This document shows, piece after piece, positions 1 to 5,293 of a DNA stretch of 5,293 nucleotides. How positions within the stretch are numbered: position 1 is the stretch's first letter; each line of letters starts with the position of its first letter. Position numbers and translations under genes: made by a program. Where the stretch lies: NCBI GenBank assembly GCA_023394215.1, contig JAEXBH010000042.1, positions 1 to 5,293 on the forward strand. The letters run 5' to 3'. The notes under the pieces are model-generated. The model was given only the letters and a program-made list of their open reading frames with translations, was not told the DNA's origin and searched no databases. This DNA comes from Bacillota bacterium (lineage in GTDB: Bacteria; Bacillota; Clostridia; Tissierellales; Peptoniphilaceae).

Positions 1-524
1 TTATAATCTATATCAAAAACATCTTTAAATTTAAAAGTCTCTTTATTTTTAAACTTATTTTCAACAAATATTATTATAATACCATAAACAACCAAGGCTG
101 CCGCTACAGGCAAGGGTTTAAAAAGAAGGGCATCTATCTTATCGTCAAATAAAAAGCCCAATATTGCAGCCGGAAGAACTGCAACTATAACCTTAAGCCA
201 TAAGGACACTGTCTTATTATGGCTGAAAAAATAATATCCCTTGTTTACACACTTTTTAAATCCGCCTAATTCTTCAATTTTCTTGGGATAAGCTCCACCA
301 TCCAGTTTTTTCTTGCCGAAGGGATTCAATCTGTCAAAATAAATAGCAATAACCGCACAAATAGCTCCCAACTGTATGATTACCATAAACATATTTGAAA
401 AACTCTCAGGGCTCAACTTTACAAATTCATTTACTAAAATCAAATGCCCGGTAGATGATACCGGCAAAAATTCCGTAATACCCTCCACTATACTCAAAAT
501 AATAACTCTTAAAATATCTAACAT
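1..524 (-). CDS. uppP: Undecaprenyl-diphosphate phosphatase UppP (BacA family), 3' end cut by window edge
   Basis: This integral membrane enzyme dephosphorylates undecaprenyl diphosphate to undecaprenyl phosphate, recycling the lipid carrier for peptidoglycan and other wall polymers; family members give bacitracin tolerance. My translation gives 174 residues, open at the left edge, against about 270 in the family. The hallmark first motif is intact: EGITEFLPVSSTGH at residues 14-27, with E14, E18, S24 and H27 matching E. coli E17, E21, S27 and H30. A second family block (FMVIIQLGAICAVIAIYF, about 46-63) and hydrophobic segments near 106-126 and 138-154 follow. The second catalytic motif with its essential arginine (PGxSRSG) would lie beyond the window. 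The loop between the second and third hydrophobic segments (about 64-105) is fairly long and charged. The ATG at 522-524 has GGAG six bases upstream, and starts 12 bases after the ttcA-like stop, so it is probably the last visible gene of the operon. Identity is very secure. Confidence 0.96.
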   Translation of the reverse strand, partial: MLDILRVIILSIVEGITEFLPVSSTGHLILVNEFVKLSPESFSNMFMVIIQLGAICAVIAIYFDRLNPFGKKKLDGGAYPKKIEELGGFKKCVNKGYYFFSHNKTVSLWLKVIVAVLPAAILGFLFDDKIDALLFKPLPVAAALVVYGIIIIFVENKFKNKETFKFKDVFDIDY

Positions 525-536
525 TTTTTACTCCAA

Positions 537-1367
537 TCAATATTCATCAAGGAAAGAGAATCTCTCATTTCCTTTTTTATAACCCAAGACTGCACCGAGA
601 TTTATATTTTCACTTGTTTTAAAAATATTTTCTGCAATCCTCGGATTCAGGTCCTTAAGGTTTTCTATAAGTTCTTTTATATTTGCCCTTTGACTTTCCT
701 TCTTCACCTTAACTATAGGGCAGGCCTCATCCATAGCTATTATACCTGAATTTTTCAACCACCTTATTATATCCTTTTCCCTGATAAGATAAAGGGGTCT
801 TATAAGCTCAAGCCCCGGAAAATTTTTACTTTTTAACTTAGGCATCATAGAACCGTAAGAACCATTCCAAATTATATTTAACATGATAGTTTCTATCACA
901 TCATCATAATGATGACCTAAAGCAAGCTTGTTATAGCCAAGTTCCTGTACTCTTGAATACAGATAACCCCTACGCATCCTTGCACACATATAACAGGGAT
1001 TATCCTTTGCTATCCTTTCAGTTACCTCAAAAACATCCGATTCAAATATCTTCACAGGTATATCAAGATAGGCACATATATCTTCCAACTTTTTTCTGTT
1101 ATGAGCTTCAAAGCCGGGATCCATTGATATAAAATCCACCTCGAAATCTATTCTTGAAAAACGCTTCAGCATTTGAAACATCTTGGCAAGTATTAAAGAA
1201 TCCTTTCCCCCCGACATTCCAACCGCTATTTTATCGCCATCCTGAATCAAATCATATTTTTCGATAGCCTTTAAAAACTTTGAAAATGTTTCTTTCCTAT
1301 ATGTTTTTTGTATAGATCTCTCAATTTCTTCCCTGCTTATAGCCTTATCTATATATTCTTTTTCCAT
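537..1367 (-). CDS. ttcA: PP-loop Fe-S tRNA thiolase, TtcA type (tRNA 2-thiocytidine-32 biosynthesis)
   Basis: TtcA proteins adenylate cytidine 32 of certain tRNAs with ATP and replace its oxygen with sulfur, using an oxygen-sensitive 4Fe-4S cluster; they act in the cytoplasm. The 276-residue product has the PP-loop SGGKDS at 52-57, the PCYMCARMRRG block with C125 and C128, the LGHHYDDVIETIMLN helix at 150-164, and a third cysteine, C216, in EACPIVK. This pattern of CxxC plus a later Cys matches the cluster ligands of E. coli TtcA (C122, C125, C222). TilS is excluded by the CxxC and the absence of its C-terminal domains. The frame can be extended by nine codons to an ATG at 1392-1394, but that start overlaps rlmH and has no good ribosome binding site; the ATG at 1365-1367 has AGGAG four bases upstream. 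TtcA is best studied in proteobacteria, so the exact tRNA substrate here is inferred. A related thiolase with another substrate remains possible. Confidence 0.88.
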   Translation of the reverse strand: MEKEYIDKAISREEIERSIQKTYRKETFSKFLKAIEKYDLIQDGDKIAVGMSGGKDSLILAKMFQMLKRFSRIDFEVDFISMDPGFEAHNRKKLEDICAYLDIPVKIFESDVFEVTERIAKDNPCYMCARMRRGYLYSRVQELGYNKLALGHHYDDVIETIMLNIIWNGSYGSMMPKLKSKNFPGLELIRPLYLIREKDIIRWLKNSGIIAMDEACPIVKVKKESQRANIKELIENLKDLNPRIAENIFKTSENINLGAVLGYKKGNERFSFLDEY

Positions 1368-1371
1368 AATT

Positions 1372-1376
1372 CTCCT
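1372..1376 (-). promoter_or_regulatory. Ribosome binding site that fixes the ttcA start
   Basis: AGGAG on the minus strand overlaps the rlmH TAG stop (1375-1377) and sits four bases before the ATG at 1365-1367. It favours the internal methionine over the ATG at 1392-1394 and suggests translational coupling with rlmH. Confidence 0.8.
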
Positions 1377-1854
1377 ATTTATGATAGGGCTCATTTCTCA
1401 TTATTTTAAACGCCCTATATATTTGCTCCAAAAGCACTACCCTCATAAGCTGATGAGGAAAGGTCATTTTGGAGAATGATAATTTTAATTTTGAAGCTTT
1501 TTTTACCCTCTGACTAAGACCGAAAGATCCCCCTATAACGAAACTTATATTGGAATATCCTTCAAGCATAATGTCTCCAATATTTTCAGACAAATCTTCA
1601 CTTGACAGGCTCCTGCCCTCTATACAAAGGCTTACTAAAAAAGACTTTTCCGGAATCTTCTCCAATATCCTATCTCCCTCTTTCTCCAAACCTTCAAGGA
1701 TTTCTTTATTTGAAGGATTGCCGGACAGCTTATATTCATCTATTTCTATAAGGTTTATATTAGCATAAGAACTTAACCTTTTCTCATATTCCTTGATGGC
1801 ATCCTTAAAAAACTTCTCCTTTATAGAACCCACCGCTATGATATTTACGTTCAT
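1375..1854 (-). CDS. rlmH: 23S rRNA (pseudouridine-1915-N3)-methyltransferase RlmH
   Basis: RlmH is a small SPOUT-class methyltransferase that uses S-adenosylmethionine to methylate pseudouridine 1915 in helix 69 of 23S rRNA on assembled 70S ribosomes; it works as a homodimer. The 159-residue product equals the usual Firmicute length. Family signatures are the N-terminal strand NVNIIAVGSIKEKF (2-15), the cofactor-loop motif FVIGGSFGLS (105-114), the knot segment TFPHQLMRVVLLEQIYRAFKI (131-151; key residues H134, Q135 and R138) and the invariant tail EPYHK (155-159). An in-frame TTG at 1858-1860 would add two residues, but the ATG at 1852-1854 lies nine bases after an AGGGGG ribosome binding site, whereas the TTG is only three away. 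The gene starts two bases after the walJ stop, and its own stop overlaps the next ribosome binding site. Linkage of walJ-type genes and rlmH is seen in other Firmicutes. Confidence 0.97.
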   Translation of the reverse strand: MNVNIIAVGSIKEKFFKDAIKEYEKRLSSYANINLIEIDEYKLSGNPSNKEILEGLEKEGDRILEKIPEKSFLVSLCIEGRSLSSEDLSENIGDIMLEGYSNISFVIGGSFGLSQRVKKASKLKLSFSKMTFPHQLMRVVLLEQIYRAFKIMRNEPYHK

Positions 1855-1856
1855 AT

Positions 1857-2654
1857 TCAATTTCCCCCTATATCTATGAGGCCGCTTACCCTATCTTTAT
1901 GGGCTATCCCGAGCCTAACATCTTTGCCTATATCAAGCCCCAAAGCTCTAAGTTTGGAATCCGCCTCTCTAAAAGCAAGTTCTTCAGTATTATTTTCCCT
2001 GCTTAAGTGACCAAGCAAAATAATTTCGGACCTGCCCCTAACTATACGGGAAAGTATATCGGAAGATAAATCATTTGATAAATGTCCATAATCGGATAAT
2101 ATCCTCTTTTTCAATAAAAAAGGATATGGACCGTTTTTAAGCATCTCAACATCATGATTTGCCTCTATCAAATAAGCCCCACTTCCCTTAATTGATTCAA
2201 TCATAGAATCCGTAACCGTACCCGTATCGGTCAATATTGTTATCTTTTGCTTATTTTGATGGAAAATATAAAATACCGGATCTACTGCATCATGAAAGGT
2301 ACTTATAGCCTGAATATCCATATCCCTGAAGGAAAAAAAAGTATTCGATTTAAAAATAAAAATATTTTTAGGGTCTATTTTTCCGATGGTATCCTTCATG
2401 GCTATCCAGGTTTTCTCATTGGCTATTATAGGTAAATCATATTTTCTGCTCATTATACCTACTCCCTTTATATGATCCAAATGCTCATGTGTAACAAATA
2501 TAGCATTTAAATCCCCGGGATTTACCCCTATCCGGGAGAGTAATTCGCAAGTCAGCTTACCCGTATTTCCGCAATCCACCAATACCTTGGACTTATTCGA
2601 TTCCACATATATACAATTACCGTTTGACCCTGAGGTCAAGGAACATATCTTCAT
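1857..2654 (-). CDS. walJ: Metallo-beta-lactamase-fold nuclease WalJ/YycJ (VicX) family
   Basis: WalJ/YycJ proteins are cytoplasmic metal-dependent hydrolases of the beta-lactamase fold with 5'-3' exonuclease activity on double-stranded DNA, linked to mismatch repair and to the coordination of replication with division. The 265-residue product is full length. It opens with SLTSGSNGNCIYVES (5-19), equivalent to the SLxSGSxGN start of the family, followed by VDCGNTGK (26-33). Metal ligand motifs are THEHLDH (55-61), a His-Asp pair in TFHDA (119-123), LTDTG with D143 (141-145), EANHD with H167, and the late GHLSREN (215-221) with H216. GHLSND (190-195) is a further family block. The ATG at 2652-2654 has AAGGAG five bases upstream. 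In many Firmicutes this gene ends the walRK operon; here the upstream neighbour is a surface protein ending in a terminator-like hairpin, so walJ probably heads its own operon with rlmH, ttcA and uppP. Confidence 0.93.
   Translation of the reverse strand: MKICSLTSGSNGNCIYVESNKSKVLVDCGNTGKLTCELLSRIGVNPGDLNAIFVTHEHLDHIKGVGIMSRKYDLPIIANEKTWIAMKDTIGKIDPKNIFIFKSNTFFSFRDMDIQAISTFHDAVDPVFYIFHQNKQKITILTDTGTVTDSMIESIKGSGAYLIEANHDVEMLKNGPYPFLLKKRILSDYGHLSNDLSSDILSRIVRGRSEIILLGHLSRENNTEELAFREADSKLRALGLDIGKDVRLGIAHKDRVSGLIDIGGN
1864..1869 (-). promoter_or_regulatory. Ribosome binding site of rlmH inside the end of walJ
   Basis: AGGGGG on the minus strand is embedded in the last walJ codons (Ile-Gly-Gly-Asn), nine bases before the ATG at 1852-1854. 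It decides for that ATG over the TTG at 1858-1860 and couples rlmH translation to walJ. Confidence 0.75.
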
Positions 2655-2672
2655 AAATTCTCCTTATAATAT

Positions 2673-2706
2673 ATTATAGTTTAAGGGAAGGAGAAGATAA
2701 TTTCAA
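2673..2706 (-). promoter_or_regulatory. Candidate promoter for the walJ-rlmH-ttcA-uppP operon
   Basis: On the minus strand a perfect TATAAT lies at 2673-2678 and a TTGAAA -35-like hexamer at 2701-2706, but the 22-base gap between them is too long for a standard sigma-A promoter. TTGAAA pairs at 17 bases with a weaker TAAACT (2678-2683); alternatively TATAAT works with a poor -35. With TATAAT the leader would be only about a dozen bases, placing AAGGAG at the extreme 5' end of the mRNA. A promoter here makes sense because the hairpin upstream should stop read-through. The assignment is tentative. Confidence 0.35.
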
Positions 2707-2718
2707 TATTTTTTAAAT

Positions 2719-2779
2719 AATAAAAGAACCTTGATAGTTGTCATCTTATTATTGACAAACTGCTCAAGGCTCTTTTATT
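2719..2779 (-). terminator. Nested intrinsic terminator hairpin after the surface-protein gene
   Basis: Arms at 2764-2779 and 2719-2734 form a 16-base stem with one imperfect pair. Read as minus-strand RNA that pair is G-U; read as plus-strand RNA it is an A-C mismatch, so the structure favours minus-strand transcription. A second perfect six-base stem (TTGTCA at 2738-2743, TGACAA at 2753-2758) with a nine-base loop sits inside. The descending arm is U-rich and runs into an AU-rich tail rather than a clean U run. The structure begins six bases past the TGA stop of the surface-protein gene (2785-2787), the usual place for a terminator. Confidence 0.8.
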
Positions 2780-2784
2780 TATTG

Positions 2785-5293
2785 TCAGTTTAATTCTATA
2801 CCGAAATATTCATGATAATATCTCCAAACACCGTCAACATATTGTCTTCCAAAAGCCTGTGTCCCTGAACCGATTCTGAAAAAGTACCAATACCTTCCAA
2901 TATGCTGTCTACCTTCTACCCTGCTTCCTGAAGTAGTTCTGAAATAATATTTTTGTCCATTAGAAGGGTCTATCCACCAACCCTTATAATAATCCTTTGA
3001 CGGGCCCGCTTGTGATAACCATATGCCTGAGCTTTCTTTCCTGAATTGATCTATACTTATTCCATACTTATCAAAGAATTTCCAGCTAAACTTTCCCTTT
3101 TGACCTTCAAGTTCAAGCCATAACCACTTACTTACAGCACCGACACCCGTCGACTTATCAAAATAAAACCAATTATAGCCTATATTTTTCCAGCCGTATT
3201 CCCTTGCACCGTTTGAAGAATTTAAATAATAATATTTTCCGTCTATTTGTGCTCTTCCAAAAACTTGGTTTCCGGTTTCTTTATTATAATACTGCCAGTT
3301 GCCATCTATGTATTGCCAACCAAAAGCTTGAGAACCTGAACCTATTCTAAAAAATTTCCATCCTTCATCTATATATTGTCTACCTTCTACCCTTGAACCC
3401 GTAGATGTTCTAAAGTAATATTTCAATCCGTTAGAAGGATCTGTCCACCAACCCTTGCTATAGCCCTTTCCGGGACCAGCTAAGGATAGGTAAAACTTAG
3501 TTTCTCCATTTTTTATTTCTTTATAAAACTGATCTATGCTTATACCATTCTTATCAAAATACTTATAGGCAAATTCATTTACTCCTACTTGTAACCACAA
3601 CCATTCCGAATTCGCTTTAATACCGTTTTCCCTAATATAGGTCCAACCATTTTTCTCTTCTTTCCATATACCGGTTAAAATAGGATTTTCCTGAACCTTC
3701 GAAGCCGATATATAATAATTTCCGTCCCTATTTATTAAACGAAAATAATCACCTTCGTAAAAGCCTACTACTTCCTGACCCTTATATTTTAATCCCTCTA
3801 CACTTTTAGAAATTGTATAATCGCTATTATCTGTATTATAAAGACGATATAAGTTAAAATATTCCGTATTTTCCTTAATATACCTTGTAACTACAGGAGT
3901 TCCTGCAGGTACTTTTCCATTAAATACATACTCTTCTACAGGATAAATGTCGGTATTGGAATCTAAATTTAAAGCCTTCACCTGAGATCTGTTAAATACA
4001 TATTCCTTAGGGACTTTCTGCCCGTCATCCGGCATATCAGTATAGTTGTAGTAAATATATTTAGGAATACTCCATGTATCGGTAACCCCGTCATACTTAA
4101 ATAAGATATCACCCTTTATAGTGTTACCGGCATAATCTATATAGGAATAATCCTTTAATATAAAGTCTGCATTTGGATAATCCGCAAATTTAGCCCCTTT
4201 AATCCAATTCTTATACTCATCTATATATCTACCGTCAACCCAAGTTTCAGTAGGAATCTGAACATACTCATTCTCCCTTGTTCCAGATGTAAAATAAGTA
4301 ATTATATCACCAACACCATAACTTGCTCTTAACCACTTTCCTGAACCTATAAAGTTTTTTAACCTTTCAAAATTCCATTCATCATGAGAGAGATTAGGAA
4401 GAGGGCTGTTTTCTTTAATATACATTAACTCTTCGAAATCTTTTTCTATACTGTTTTGACTATACAAATCGTTAGATGAAGCATCAAAATAGTATAGGGT
4501 CCTTATTCCTTTTACGGAATTATATGTCGGTTTCTTACCTTGTCCGCCATAATAATTAATTTCACCATTTTTTTCTACCGATATATAGGCATGCCCTATA
4601 GTTCCATGAACTATTTTTGCTGTAGGATCAAGCTTTTTTGCAACTGATGACATCATCTTCGGAAAGCCTAAAGAATCCAACACAAAAGGGTAACTCCCCT
4701 CCAATAGAAGATTAGCTGAGCCCAAGTTTTCATACAAATATGGAGAAAACTTAAAGCTCTGATCCTTATGTCGACCTACTTCCAAATACGGATACTTAAG
4801 AAGCATCTTATCAGGATTTTTCAAAAATAAAGGGTAGACCGCCATTTCATCAAGAAATTTTTGCACCTTACTAAGGTTCTCAAATAAGCTAAGATTTTTG
4901 CTTGTATATTTGTCTATAAGATAATCTTCAGGATTATAAAGCCTTGGTAATATAACACTTTTAGATGTTTTTACAAAGCCTCCGGATGAATTCTCGTAAA
5001 TATAAAGCCTACCCCCATCCGAAGCTCCAAACCAACCGGGTTCAAAAATATATCCGTTTTTTACCCTAAAAGTTGCCTTGTCTTCATAATTTACATCCAA
5101 ATAAATCTTTTGTGATATACTGTAACTATTTCTATAACCATCTTCACCCTTATAAATACTATCCTCATCAACCAATTCAAAAGAATAGGGATCAGGATTA
5201 TTTGTCTTTACATACAAAAAATTATTAAATTGACCTAAAACGGGCTTAACTTCATAATAGTAATTTCCAACATTGGATTGATCACTTGTAGCT
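2785..5293 (-). CDS. Large cell-wall-binding surface protein, 5' end cut by window edge; function unknown
   Basis: The frame stays open through 5293, so the in-frame TTG at 5215-5217 is not the real start; 835 residues are visible and any signal peptide lies outside. Numbering here begins at that TTG codon, with 25 more residues before it. Residues 1-260 form a putative globular domain with an NPDPYSFELVDEDS block, EVGRHKDQSFKFSP (146-159), LDSLGFPKMMSSVAKKLDP (180-198) and GHAYISVEKNG (208-218) followed by YYGG. Residues 270-510 hold no family I recognise; GDYFRLINRDGNYYISASKV (489-508) is faintly SH3b-like. Residues 515-806 are aromatic-rich choline/glucan-binding-type wall repeats (for example GWQYIDGNWQYY) with a large duplicated module. 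I see no cysteine in the visible protein, typical of Gram-positive exported proteins, and no LPXTG signal: it ends in IELN. It probably attaches noncovalently to wall polymers. An adhesin, wall-remodelling protein or enzyme are all possible. Wall binding is well supported; any catalytic role is not. Confidence 0.85.
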   Translation of the reverse strand, partial: ATSDQSNVGNYYYEVKPVLGQFNNFLYVKTNNPDPYSFELVDEDSIYKGEDGYRNSYSISQKIYLDVNYEDKATFRVKNGYIFEPGWFGASDGGRLYIYENSSGGFVKTSKSVILPRLYNPEDYLIDKYTSKNLSLFENLSKVQKFLDEMAVYPLFLKNPDKMLLKYPYLEVGRHKDQSFKFSPYLYENLGSANLLLEGSYPFVLDSLGFPKMMSSVAKKLDPTAKIVHGTIGHAYISVEKNGEINYYGGQGKKPTYNSVKGIRTLYYFDASSNDLYSQNSIEKDFEELMYIKENSPLPNLSHDEWNFERLKNFIGSGKWLRASYGVGDIITYFTSGTRENEYVQIPTETWVDGRYIDEYKNWIKGAKFADYPNADFILKDYSYIDYAGNTIKGDILFKYDGVTDTWSIPKYIYYNYTDMPDDGQKVPKEYVFNRSQVKALNLDSNTDIYPVEEYVFNGKVPAGTPVVTRYIKENTEYFNLYRLYNTDNSDYTISKSVEGLKYKGQEVVGFYEGDYFRLINRDGNYYISASKVQENPILTGIWKEEKNGWTYIRENGIKANSEWLWLQVGVNEFAYKYFDKNGISIDQFYKEIKNGETKFYLSLAGPGKGYSKGWWTDPSNGLKYYFRTSTGSRVEGRQYIDEGWKFFRIGSGSQAFGWQYIDGNWQYYNKETGNQVFGRAQIDGKYYYLNSSNGAREYGWKNIGYNWFYFDKSTGVGAVSKWLWLELEGQKGKFSWKFFDKYGISIDQFRKESSGIWLSQAGPSKDYYKGWWIDPSNGQKYYFRTTSGSRVEGRQHIGRYWYFFRIGSGTQAFGRQYVDGVWRYYHEYFGIELN
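2800..3126 (-). repeat. Second copy of the ~110-residue wall-binding module
   Basis: This encodes residues 698-806, 159 residues after the first copy. It repeats the same order of landmarks: WLWLE, FFDKYGISIDQFRKE, LSQAGPSKDYYKGWW, DPSNGQKYYFR, SGSRVEGRQHI and FFRIGSGTQAFGRQYVDG. By eye well over half the residues are identical, but the DNA has diverged at many third positions, so the duplication is not recent. The protein ends a few residues after this module. Confidence 0.85.
3271..3603 (-). repeat. First copy of a ~110-residue wall-binding module
   Basis: This encodes residues 539-649 of the surface protein, counted from the TTG at 5215-5217. Landmarks are WLWLQ, YFDKNGISIDQFYKE, LSLAGPGKGYSKGWW, DPSNGLKYYFR, TGSRVEGRQYI and FFRIGSGSQAFGWQYIDG. 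The final part consists of classical approximately 20-residue cell-wall-binding repeats. Two further short repeats (residues about 650-697) separate it from the second copy. Confidence 0.85.

Noticed and set aside
376..582. Plus-strand 68-codon open frame
   Set aside because: It lies antisense to the conserved 5' end of uppP and has no ribosome binding site or recognisable family; it is a shadow frame.
1375..1400. Possible SCC-type attachment site at the rlmH 3' end
   Set aside because: Staphylococcal cassettes integrate at the rlmH 3' end, and TATCATAAA is shared here, but that simply encodes the invariant YHK tail. The next gene follows directly with no cassette or repeat.
1550..1768. Plus-strand 72-codon open frame
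   Set aside because: Antisense to rlmH, which is unambiguous; its residues mirror the rlmH coding pattern.
2247..2435. Plus-strand 62-codon open frame
   Set aside because: Antisense to walJ, with no supporting signals.
2785..2800. Sortase (LPXTG) anchor at the C-terminus
   Set aside because: The protein ends in YFGIELN, with no LPXTG-like motif, hydrophobic segment or positively charged tail.
2785..3603. Lytic amidase or glucosaminidase domain in the surface protein
   Set aside because: Wall-binding repeats are often fused to lytic enzymes, but no catalytic motif of those families was seen in the visible part. One could still lie in the missing N-terminus.
5215..5217. TTG as the start of the surface protein
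   Set aside because: The frame is open for 25 further codons to the window edge, and no ribosome binding site precedes this TTG.

Overview
The window looks like a piece of chromosome from a low-GC, Gram-positive anaerobe of the Firmicutes, probably Clostridia or Tissierellia. The reasons are AT-rich sequence, strong AGGAG-type ribosome binding sites, a walJ (yycJ) homologue next to rlmH, and a large aromatic-rich cell-wall-binding protein. The genus cannot be fixed from the sequence alone. All five genes lie on the minus strand, so transcription runs from right to left.

Right half (2785 to the right edge): one very long, open-ended reading frame encodes the C-terminal 835 residues of a surface protein. 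Its true start lies outside the window. The visible part has an unrecognised N-terminal region with a GHAYI motif, a long middle region without a clear family, and a C-terminal block of choline/glucan-binding-type cell-wall repeats. That block contains a large duplicated module. It is followed by a strong nested hairpin (2719-2779) that is probably its intrinsic terminator.

Left half (1-2654): a compact housekeeping operon, walJ - rlmH - ttcA-like - uppP, where uppP is cut by the left edge. Junctions are 2 to 12 bases, and the ribosome binding sites of rlmH and ttcA overlap the end of the gene before, which points to translational coupling. The products are a metallo-beta-lactamase-fold nuclease (WalJ), a 23S rRNA pseudouridine methyltransferase (RlmH), a PP-loop Fe-S tRNA thiolase (TtcA type) and undecaprenyl-diphosphate phosphatase (UppP). 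The operon therefore joins DNA maintenance, ribosome and tRNA modification, and recycling of the cell-wall lipid carrier. A weak promoter candidate lies between the hairpin and walJ.

The least understood element is the surface protein. I found no CRISPR array, tRNA, rRNA or insertion sequence, and no gene-free stretch longer than about 130 bases.
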